From contig JANWIP010000017.1 of the NCBI GenBank assembly GCA_025449845.1, positions 62,001-126,000 of the forward strand: a stretch of 64,000 nt of DNA, read 5' to 3'. Below the pieces are notes generated by a model. That model made no database searches and was not told the DNA's origin. It saw only the letters and a program-made list of their open reading frames with translations. The stretch is from Solirubrobacteraceae bacterium. GTDB taxonomy: Bacteria; Actinomycetota; Thermoleophilia; Solirubrobacterales; Solirubrobacteraceae. Shown in pieces: positions 55,221 through 62,029 of the stretch. Position 1 is the stretch's first letter. Every line of letters starts with the position of its first letter. Made by a program: the position numbers and the translations under genes.

Positions 55221-55970
55221 GTGCTCAACGAAGCAAAGCTCGCAGCCGATCGACACCGCGGACAAATCGGTGGGTGTAACGACCGATCGCTCCTGGATCG
55301 CGGGCAGCAGCGCTGGTAGGTGTCGCAGATTGGGGTCGCGGCCGATCTTCATCTGCATGATGAGCATGCCCACGCTGCGTACGGCCTCGATGAAGTCAAC
55401 GACGGTCATGCGGTTGAGCTGATCGCACATCACCCGCCAGCGCTTGGGGGGGAGTACTTCCTTGAGCTCCGGCGTGGAGCGCCACAGGTGCTCCCATGGC
55501 TCGCGGTTGATGTGGCCTCCTAGCGAGGAGTACCAGAGGGAGTCGGCGAAGATCGCCACGCGGCCTCCTGGGCGCAGCAGGGGGCGGAAGGCGCCCAGCA
55601 CGCCTTTGAGGTCGAAGACGTGCTCGAAGACGCCGTTGGAGACGATCAGGTCGTACTGCTCGCCGGTCAGCGCCGTGTCGTGGATGTTCTGTTCGCGGAA
55701 TTCATAGGCGCTGAACTCGATGCCCTCCTCCTCCATCGCCAGCCGCAGCGGTGCGGGGTTGACGTCGTAGAGGTCCACCGCCACCACCGAGCGCGCGCCG
55801 TGGCGCGCGGCCCACAGGATCTCGTTGCCGATGCCCGAGCCGAACACCAGCAGGTCCTTGCCGGCGGGGTCGCCGTAGGGCAGCAGGTCGCCATCGAGCT
55901 TGCGCTCGCGGTGCAGCAGGTAGTCCTTCAGCTCCACCACCTGCTCGTCATTGAGCTGGGCGACGCTCAC
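55215..55970 (-). CDS. SAM-dependent methyltransferase
   Basis: 251 residues from the GTG at 55970. Class I methyltransferase: KDLLVFGSGIGNEILWAARH for SAM binding, SVVAVDLYDVNPAPLRLAME with the ribose-binding Asp, YDLIVSNGVFEHVFDLKGVL and LLRPGGRVAIFADSLWYSS. The C-terminal part (PKRWRVMCDQLNRMTVVDF) resembles sugar or lipid methyltransferases. It is monocistronic, convergent with the glycosyltransferase at 54387 and divergent from the methyltransferase at 56064. A short palindrome CTCAC-A-GTGAG at 55966-55976 covers the start codon. Confidence 0.85.
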   Translation of the reverse strand: MSVAQLNDEQVVELKDYLLHRERKLDGDLLPYGDPAGKDLLVFGSGIGNEILWAARHGARSVVAVDLYDVNPAPLRLAMEEEGIEFSAYEFREQNIHDTALTGEQYDLIVSNGVFEHVFDLKGVLGAFRPLLRPGGRVAIFADSLWYSSLGGHINREPWEHLWRSTPELKEVLPPKRWRVMCDQLNRMTVVDFIEAVRSVGMLIMQMKIGRDPNLRHLPALLPAIQERSVVTPTDLSAVSIGCELCFVEHL

Positions 55971-56051
55971 AGTGAGGGCACCCTAGATCCCGGCCACGCG
56001 GGGGCTGGTGAAGATGGTGTAAAGGGTTGGACCGCCCGCGATCGGCTCGCA

Positions 56052-56063
56052 TACGATCGGCTC
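56052..56063 (+). promoter_or_regulatory. -10-like element directly before a start codon
   Basis: TACGAT at 56052-56057 ends 6 nt before the ATG at 56064, consistent with a leaderless transcript. A TTGGAC at 56027 could be the -35 element, though the 19-bp spacing is long. Confidence 0.45.
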
Positions 56064-56915
56064 ATGTCGAGCCCTGCCGCGCCTGCCGCCTACACCCTCG
56101 CGGGGGAGAAACGCGAGCGCCTGCTGGGAGCCGCGCGGGCGCTGGAGCGGATCGAGGCCGACCCCGACTACCCGCTGCCCGCGGAGCGCAGCGTCGTGAT
56201 GGCCGAGCAGGCCTCCTTCAAGGCCATCGGCACTGAATTTCTGGCGCACTTCATCGACTTCGGTGGCCTGCGACCCAGTGACGCCGTGCTCGACATCGGC
56301 TGCGGTGGAGGGCGCATGGCGGCCGCGCTGCTCTACTACCTGGACGAGGGCTCCTACCTTGGCTTTGACGTGCACAAGCCTTCGGTCGACTGGTGCCGCA
56401 AGGCGATCGCGCCGCGCCATCCGCGCTTTGACTTCCAGTTCGTGGATCTCGACAACCCGATCTACAACCCTTCCAAGCACAGCGCTTCGGAGTTCGCCTT
56501 TCCTTTTGAGGAGAACAGCTTCGACTTCGCCATCGCCACCTCGCTCTTCACGCACATGTTCATGGGCGAAGTCGCCAACTACCTGCGCCAGGTCTTCCGC
56601 GTGCTGCGCCCTGGAGGTGCGCTGTTCTGCACCGCCTTCCTGCTCACTCCGAGTTCGGTCGCGGAGATGCTGCGCAACCGCGGCGCCGTCAAGTTTCCAG
56701 CCGAGCATCAGGGCTCGCTGATTAACGTGCCCGAGCGCCCTGCTGCTGCCGTGGCGCACTTCGCCGAGCCTCTGCTCGCACTTGCCACGCTCGCGGGGTT
56801 CGTGCCTGAGCGCCAGCTTGCCGGCTTGTGGCCCGCCAGCGGCGCTGGGGTCACCAAGCAGGACATTCTCGTGCTGCGTAAGGTCGACCGCATGGCCAGC
56901 GGGCCGGTGGTGTGA
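56064..56915 (+). CDS. SAM-dependent methyltransferase
   Basis: 283 residues from the ATG at 56064. A helical N-terminus leads to DAVLDIGCGGGRMAAALLYY (SAM loop), YLGFDVHKPSVDWCRKAI with the acidic ribose contact, FDFAIATSLFTHMFMGEVAN and VFRVLRPGGALFCTAFLL. The region GSYLGFDVHKPSVDWC parallels GSYTGLDPSAESVAWC in the C-terminal domain of the lyase fusion at 51729, so the two derive from one ancestor. It overlaps the next gene by 4 nt and starts an operon of two methyltransferases and a dimethylformamidase-like gene. Confidence 0.88.
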   Translation: MSSPAAPAAYTLAGEKRERLLGAARALERIEADPDYPLPAERSVVMAEQASFKAIGTEFLAHFIDFGGLRPSDAVLDIGCGGGRMAAALLYYLDEGSYLGFDVHKPSVDWCRKAIAPRHPRFDFQFVDLDNPIYNPSKHSASEFAFPFEENSFDFAIATSLFTHMFMGEVANYLRQVFRVLRPGGALFCTAFLLTPSSVAEMLRNRGAVKFPAEHQGSLINVPERPAAAVAHFAEPLLALATLAGFVPERQLAGLWPASGAGVTKQDILVLRKVDRMASGPVV

Positions 56916-57571
56916 GCGGTGCCGTGCAATCGCAGGCGCCGCGCAGTGGCGTGAGCGCGCCTGTGCCGTGCCCCATCTGCGGTTCGCCGGAGCTGGTGGA
57001 GTTCTCCGGACGGCCTCATGCGCGCTGCAACGTGTGCAACTCACTTGAGCGCCATCGCAAGCTCGCGCACTCTCAAGCTGCTCTGCTGGAGCACGGTGAG
57101 GGGCGCCGCGTGCTGGAGGTGGGGCCGCTCAACCCACGTGTGTTCGGGGACTATCTGCGGGCGCGGGGGTGGCGCTACACCAGCATCGACCAGTCCGCGC
57201 GGGGCAATCCTGTCGATCCGCGCGACACCAGCTTCGTGGACGGGGAGCTGGACCTCTGTCACCTGGAGGGCTTTGCCGACGCCTCCGTGCAGCTGGTCCT
57301 GGCTCAGCATGTGATCGAGGAGATCGTGGACTTCCAGCAGGCTTTCGCCGAGATCGCGCGCGTGCTCTGTGCGCACGGCACGGCGTTGCTTGAGATTCCT
57401 TTCGACCCCGCCCAGCCGCGCTCGCACAGCCAGCCGCCCGCGGCATTCGGCAATGTCTGGCGCTTTGGCGCCGAGCTGCCCGAGCAGGCCCGCGAGCACT
57501 TCGGGGAGGTCGATGTGCTCTCCTACCGCGAGGGGCGCCATCGCGGTCATCTCTTCATCTGCCGGCCGTGA
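56912..57571 (+). CDS. zinc-ribbon SAM methyltransferase
   Basis: 219 residues from the GTG at 56912 (GTGA overlap). An N-terminal CxxC pair (CPIC at 20-23) and a second (CNVC at 39-42) form a small zinc ribbon, a common front piece of glycan-cluster methyltransferases. The catalytic core shows RRVLEVGPLNPRVFGDYL, VQLVLAQHVIEEIVDFQQAF and ARVLCAHGTALLEIPFDP, a SAM fold with a modified glycine loop. It probably acts on a sugar intermediate in the cytoplasm. Downstream it overlaps the gene at 57568 by 4 nt. Confidence 0.84.
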   Translation: MSGAVQSQAPRSGVSAPVPCPICGSPELVEFSGRPHARCNVCNSLERHRKLAHSQAALLEHGEGRRVLEVGPLNPRVFGDYLRARGWRYTSIDQSARGNPVDPRDTSFVDGELDLCHLEGFADASVQLVLAQHVIEEIVDFQQAFAEIARVLCAHGTALLEIPFDPAQPRSHSQPPAAFGNVWRFGAELPEQAREHFGEVDVLSYREGRHRGHLFICRP

Positions 57572-58926
57572 ACCCGATTGCCGGCGAGAACGCCCTGCAA
57601 GGCGCGAAGGGCTGGTGGGGCAAGCACGCGCCCGCGCATGCAATCGAGGCCTACACCTCGCAGTGCAGCGTCTTTCCCGGCGATCGTCTTGAGTTGCATG
57701 TCTCAACCCGTCCTGCCGCGCGCTACCGCATCGAGGTCTATCGCCTCGGTTGGTACGGGGGCCGGGGGGCGCGCCTGCTGACGCGCCACCCGCGCGAGGG
57801 GGACCTGCGGGGAGTCGCCCGCGAGCTGCCCGCGTCGCGGCCGGGGCCGCAGATCGACTCCGCGCGGTGGCCCGTGACCGACACCATCCCCGTGGGGCGC
57901 GATTGGGTGAGCGGCGTTTACGTCGCCCGCCTGCTGCTCGCTAGCGGCGAGCACGCGGGCCTGGACGCGTTTGCCCCGTTCGTCGTGCGGGCGCCGCTCG
58001 ATGGTCCACGCGCCGCCATCCTCGTGCAGCAGCCCGTGACCACCGCGCAGGCCTACAACAACTGGGGGGGCAAGAGCCTCTACACCTCCAACTCCACCGA
58101 CGAAGAGGCAGCGGTGAAAGTGAGCTTCGACCGTCCCTATGCGGCCTGGTCGGAGCTGGTCGTCAACGCGCGTTGGCCTTTCGTCTGGGACTACCACCTG
58201 CTGCGTTATCTCGAGCGCGAAGGGTTCGATCTCGCCTACACCACCGACATCGATATCCACCGCGAGCCGTGGAGTCTCGCCGGCCATCGCCTGCTGATGA
58301 CCTCCGGCCACGACGAGTATTGGACCAGCGAGATGCGCGACGCCTTCGATACCCAGTTGCGGGCGGGAGTCAACCTCGCCTGCATGGGCGCCAACAGTGG
58401 CTACTGGCAGATCCGCCTGGAGGACGAGGAGCGCACGATGGTGGAGTACCGCTGGCGCGCGCGCGACCCCGAGCCCGATCGCGCGCGCAAGACGGAGCTG
58501 TTTCGCAACCTCCAGCCGCCGCGGCCGGAGTGCGAGCTGTGGGGCGTGCAGTATCAGGACGGGCTGGGCAAGCCGGGGGAAGCGCGCCACTATGAGCTGA
58601 CACGCGATTGTCTTGCGCATCCTTGGATGCAGGGGACCGGCTTCGAGTATCCCGCCACGCTCCAAGGGCTCGTGGGCTACGAGTGGGACGCTCTCCAGCA
58701 GGGCTGTGAGCCGCCCGACGCCACGGTCTTCTTTCACTACGAGCACGAGCTCTCCAACGCCGATCTCATCGCTTGGCGCCATCCTTCGGGCGCGCGTGTA
58801 TTCGCGGCCGGCTCCTTGCAGATCGCCTGGGGTCTGGATGAGTGGGCCTGGCCGGGATATGGGGACGAGCGCCTGCAGCGCTTCGTGCGCAACGCGCTCC
58901 TGGACCTCACGCGCCGGGAGGCGTGA
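57568..58926 (+). CDS. N,N-dimethylformamidase large-subunit-like protein
   Basis: 452 residues from the GTG at 57568 (GTGA overlap). It matches the C-terminal-domain family of the dimethylformamidase beta subunit: YRLGWYGGRGARLLTRHP, TAQAYNNWGGKSLYTSNS, VSFDRPY, DYHLLRYLEREGFDLAYTTD, SGHDEYWTSEMRDAFDTQL and GANSGYWQIRLE. Proteins of this family are widespread in actinobacteria, mostly without a known substrate, and are not restricted to formamide degraders. Placement after two coupled methyltransferases in a glycan locus suggests an amidase or deformylase acting on N-acyl sugars, which is inference. Its end overlaps the convergent gene by 20 nt. Confidence 0.82.
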   Translation: MNPIAGENALQGAKGWWGKHAPAHAIEAYTSQCSVFPGDRLELHVSTRPAARYRIEVYRLGWYGGRGARLLTRHPREGDLRGVARELPASRPGPQIDSARWPVTDTIPVGRDWVSGVYVARLLLASGEHAGLDAFAPFVVRAPLDGPRAAILVQQPVTTAQAYNNWGGKSLYTSNSTDEEAAVKVSFDRPYAAWSELVVNARWPFVWDYHLLRYLEREGFDLAYTTDIDIHREPWSLAGHRLLMTSGHDEYWTSEMRDAFDTQLRAGVNLACMGANSGYWQIRLEDEERTMVEYRWRARDPEPDRARKTELFRNLQPPRPECELWGVQYQDGLGKPGEARHYELTRDCLAHPWMQGTGFEYPATLQGLVGYEWDALQQGCEPPDATVFFHYEHELSNADLIAWRHPSGARVFAAGSLQIAWGLDEWAWPGYGDERLQRFVRNALLDLTRREA

Positions 58927-60292
58927 GCCGGGCCAGGTCCGAGTCCCCGGGAGGGGTGAGCGGGGCCAGGTCCGAGTGGCGCAGCAGGTGCAGCACCACC
59001 CGCGGCAGCTCCAGCTCCAGCTGCGCCAGCGGCAGCTCGCGCGACCAGAAGAACGTCGTGCGGCTCGTGCGCTCGGCCAGCCAGGGGATCAGCGACAGCG
59101 CGGCCGCGTCTCCTACCAACGCCACGCGTGCCTCCTCGTCGCGCTCGGGAGTCGCATAGACGCGCAGATGCGTCTCGCCGGCCTGCGCCAGATGCTGCTC
59201 CACCGGCATCCGCAGCGCGCGCAGCCTACTGGGATCCAGTGCGATGCCCGGCTCGGCGGCCACCTCCAGCTCGCACTCCACCAGCTCTTCGCCTTCCCTC
59301 TGCAGCTGGGGCGCGTCTGCCAGCGTGCCGCGGTAGCCCGGCACCGGTCGCAGGTGCAGCTCGGAGGTCGGCGGCGGACGCAGGGCGGGCACACGCTTGT
59401 GCGCCTCTTTCAGCAGCGCGCGCGCCGCGAAGAAGGCGCCGCGATCGTTCCAATCGGCGTCCGTGCGGTGGTAGGGGCTGCCGCCGCGGCCTGCGTCGCG
59501 CAGCACGCCCAGCAGGTCCAGCAGCTCCACCTCGTCGACCTCGCGCAGTTGCGCGCGCAGCGCCGCCAGGCCTCTGCGTCCGCCTGTGCCTGTGCCCGTG
59601 CTGTCGCCGACAACTTCGCGTTTGCGCGGGATCAGTGCTGGGATGTAGGCGATGCCTAGCTCGGCGCACTGGCGCGCGTTATGCACGAGTGCCGCGGCTG
59701 TCTCCTTCACCTCGCCTTCGCTCACCAGCACGCGGCCCTCCTCTTCCTCCAAAAATAACCACGCCCCGTCACGCACCGCGCGGCGATACTGCATAGGGGC
59801 GGGAGGCTCGGGGACCTTGGCCGACAGCGCGCCGCCGGTTTCGAAGACTACGTCGCTCCAGGCGCCGTCGGCCGTGGGCTTGTGCCAGAAGGAGGGGGCC
59901 GGCGTGAGCGGCACCTGCTCAGGGCCGGCCAGAGCCACGATGCGCCGCCGCGCGGGCGTGCGCAGGCGTTCGGGTAGCTCGATCAGGAAGCCGTGCGCGC
60001 CGTCGTCCAGGTCCATGTCCGCGAGGTCCGGACGCGGCACGTCGGCCACGCCTTCGGCCACGATCTCGCCGTCCACCACCAGCGCCACCGACACGCGCTC
60101 CGCGGGCTGCGCCCGGTCGGCCGCCCAGCCCAGCGCCACGCCGTTGCCGACGCCTTGCAGTAGACCTTCGTAAGCATGGGTCGGGGTCGCGTCTTTGGCC
60201 TTGGCGGCGCGCTTGCTGCGTCTGCTGGCCTTGCTGCTGGCCTTGCGCTCGTCGGCCGTGCGTGCGCCCGCTGTTCGTCCGAGGCCTCGCAT
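58907..60292 (-). CDS. AlgX/AlgJ-like SGNH-type protein with degenerate catalytic residues
   Basis: 461 residues. A Lys/Arg-rich start (residues 1-35) precedes the beta module shared with the GT61 protein (GVALGWAADRAQPAE, ALVVDGEIVAEGVADVPRP, DGAHGFLIELPERL). The rest resembles AlgX/AlgJ-type acetyltransferases: VHNARQCAELGIAYIPALIP and YHRTDADWNDRGAFFAARAL. Where the family has DxHW, this protein has DADW (278-281), and where the GDS nucleophile is expected it has VGDAAALSLI with Ala at 396. Both the His and the Ser thus appear replaced, suggesting a non-catalytic, glycan-binding role. No signal peptide is evident. It ends in a duplicated DSDLARLTPPG motif and shares one base with the next gene. 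Confidence 0.72.
   Translation of the reverse strand: MRGLGRTAGARTADERKASSKASRRSKRAAKAKDATPTHAYEGLLQGVGNGVALGWAADRAQPAERVSVALVVDGEIVAEGVADVPRPDLADMDLDDGAHGFLIELPERLRTPARRRIVALAGPEQVPLTPAPSFWHKPTADGAWSDVVFETGGALSAKVPEPPAPMQYRRAVRDGAWLFLEEEEGRVLVSEGEVKETAAALVHNARQCAELGIAYIPALIPRKREVVGDSTGTGTGGRRGLAALRAQLREVDEVELLDLLGVLRDAGRGGSPYHRTDADWNDRGAFFAARALLKEAHKRVPALRPPPTSELHLRPVPGYRGTLADAPQLQREGEELVECELEVAAEPGIALDPSRLRALRMPVEQHLAQAGETHLRVYATPERDEEARVALVGDAAALSLIPWLAERTSRTTFFWSRELPLAQLELELPRVVLHLLRHSDLAPLTPPGDSDLARLTPPGA
58916..58981. repeat. 33-bp tandem duplication across two convergent gene ends
   Basis: Units at 58916-58948 and 58949-58981 share GGCCAGGTCCGAGT. The duplication gives the minus-strand protein two copies of an 11-residue DSDLARLTPPG tail and places the plus-strand stop codon inside the first unit. 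Confidence 0.88.
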
Positions 60293-61440
60293 CAGCCGCC
60301 TAGCGCCTTCGTGTATATGGCGGCCAATGCCTCCGACTCGCCACGCCAGTCATTGGCCTGCGCGAACGTATGCGAGCTGCGGGCCGCGTCGCTCCAGCGC
60401 CTTGGCTCGCGCAACCGCTGCAAGGCCGCCGCGATCCCTGGAGGGTCATTGGGCGGCACGACCTCGCCGAGCCCATTGCCGCGCACCACCGCCGCGATCA
60501 CCGGCAGGTCGCTGGCCAGCACCGGCACGCCCGCCGCGGCGTACTCGAACAGCTTGTTGGGCAGCGTCAGCTCATAGCTGCGGCACACCGGCTGGATCAG
60601 GCACAGACCGGCCATTGCGCTACCCAGCAGAGCTGGAACGTATGCGGGGGGCACTGGGGGCTCCAGCGCGACGCGGTCCATCACCCCGGCTGCCTGCGCG
60701 CGCGCCACCAGGCTCGCGCGATACCCCGCCGAGCCCGGGCCGACCATGCGCAGGCGGATCGCCTCCGTGAGCGCCAGTGCGTCGATCGTCTGCTCCAGGC
60801 CTCGCCCCGGCATCAGCCCGCCTACGTACACCACGCACGGCGGCTGCTCCGGCCCGCTCGCGGCCTTGGAGGGGATATCGGGGATGTTGCGTACCACCGT
60901 CGGGCGCGCCACGCGGTAGCGGTGCGCGAGTGCATCGGCATACCCCGGGCTGGCCGTCAGCACCGCGTCGGCGAGCCGCACGAACAGCGCCTCGCTGGCC
61001 AGCAGCCACGGCCGCCACTCCCAGCGGCCATTGCGATCGGCCCACAGCTCGTGGCTGTCATACACCACGCGCGCGCCGCACGTCAGCTTGATCGCGACGG
61101 CGCACCACATCGTGTTCCAGTCATTGGCATGCACCAGCGCCGGGCGCTCGCGGCGGGCCAGCGCCAGCGCCTGGCGCGCGAACGAGGCTCCGCTCACGGC
61201 GCGCCTCAGCCGGGCGCCCGGCAGCAGCCCGCGGGTCTTCAGGCGCAGCACCCGCACGCCTTCCACCCGCGACTCGCCCGCCGGCGCCGAGGCCGTGGCG
61301 ACGCCTACCACGAGTGCCTTGCCGCCTAGGGCCTTTTCGGCCACCCGCGCCGCGCGCAGCACGCGCGCGTCGTGGCTGACCGCATTGCGCACCAGCAGCA
61401 GCGTGCGCACCTTGCCGCGATCAGGGCCTATCGCGGCCAC
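60292..61440 (-). CDS. GT4-type glycosyltransferase
   Basis: 382 residues from a GTG at 61440; a GTG ten codons later (VRTLLLVRNAV) is an alternative. The acceptor half has VSHDARVLRAARVAEKALGG and ALVHANDWNTMWCAVAIKL, and the next block VVYDSHELWADRNGRWEW is typical of GT4 enzymes of capsule loci. The donor half carries CVVYVGGLMPGRGLEQTIDAL, YELTLPNKLFEYAAAGVPVL with the EX7E-like pair, and NGLGEVVPPNDPPGIAAAL. It overlaps the downstream AlgX-like gene by 1 nt and the upstream secreted-protein gene by 20 nt, so all three form one minus-strand operon from 62029. Confidence 0.87.
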   Translation of the reverse strand: MAAIGPDRGKVRTLLLVRNAVSHDARVLRAARVAEKALGGKALVVGVATASAPAGESRVEGVRVLRLKTRGLLPGARLRRAVSGASFARQALALARRERPALVHANDWNTMWCAVAIKLTCGARVVYDSHELWADRNGRWEWRPWLLASEALFVRLADAVLTASPGYADALAHRYRVARPTVVRNIPDIPSKAASGPEQPPCVVYVGGLMPGRGLEQTIDALALTEAIRLRMVGPGSAGYRASLVARAQAAGVMDRVALEPPVPPAYVPALLGSAMAGLCLIQPVCRSYELTLPNKLFEYAAAGVPVLASDLPVIAAVVRGNGLGEVVPPNDPPGIAAALQRLREPRRWSDAARSSHTFAQANDWRGESEALAAIYTKALGG

Positions 61441-62029
61441 GGCCCCCGCTGCGGCTGGCGATCAGGCCCACTGCCACGGCCGCCAGCCCGATCAGCACCA
61501 TCAGCAGGTAGCTGGGCAGGGTGGAGCCTGCAGTGTGGGCTGCCGGCACCCCGGCGCCGATTCGCAACGCGGCGGCGCTCACGCCGGGCACCTGCGAGGA
61601 GGAGCCGAAGCCGTTCTCCGAGTGGATCGAGGAGGGGTCGTTGGGTGTGCCTCCGCCGGGGGGCGCTTCTGTCGCTGCTCCGCTCGCCTTGCCTGCGGCG
61701 CCCGTGCCCGTGGCGCCTGCGGAGCCGCCGCCCGCCGAGCCGCCGCCGCTGAGGGCGCCGTTGGCTCCTCCGCCGGGGCTGCCTCCGCTGACGCCACCTC
61801 CGCCGCTGCCACCCCCGCCGGAGGCGCCGGAGTTTTGGCTACCAACATGTAACACCGGGGCCGCGTCGCGTCGGCCAGTATCCAGGGGGATCTGGTAGAT
61901 GACGCCCGCCGGACTGCCGGCTTGTGGATCGGTCCTCTGCACGATCGCGTGGCTTGCCGCCACGGCGTTCTGAGCACTTATCAAAAGAGCCAAAGCCCCT
62001 AAGGCCCCTCCCACCGACGACGCTCTCAT
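61421..62029 (-). CDS. small secreted, Gly/Ser-rich, C-terminally membrane-anchored protein
   Basis: 202 residues from the ATG at 62029, chosen because a signal peptide (SSVGGALGALALLISAQNA, cut after AVA) follows and a TAGATT -10 element lies 7 nt upstream; a GTG at 62086 would put 19 extra residues in front. The mature protein has a short folded part (VQRTDPQAGSPAGVIYQIP), about 80 residues of Gly/Ser/Ala repeats, and a C-terminal hydrophobic helix (YLLMVLIGLAAVAVGLIA) with an Arg-rich tail. That layout resembles cell-wall-spanning proteins. No function is known. It heads an operon with a glycosyltransferase and the AlgX-like protein. Confidence 0.72.
   Translation of the reverse strand: MRASSVGGALGALALLISAQNAVAASHAIVQRTDPQAGSPAGVIYQIPLDTGRRDAAPVLHVGSQNSGASGGGGSGGGGVSGGSPGGGANGALSGGGSAGGGSAGATGTGAAGKASGAATEAPPGGGTPNDPSSIHSENGFGSSSQVPGVSAAALRIGAGVPAAHTAGSTLPSYLLMVLIGLAAVAVGLIASRSGGRGRDRP

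Noticed and set aside
56007-56021. Possible further PHO-box-like pair (GGTGAA and GGTGTA)
   Set aside because: The spacing is 9 bp, not 11, so it was not grouped with the other repeats.
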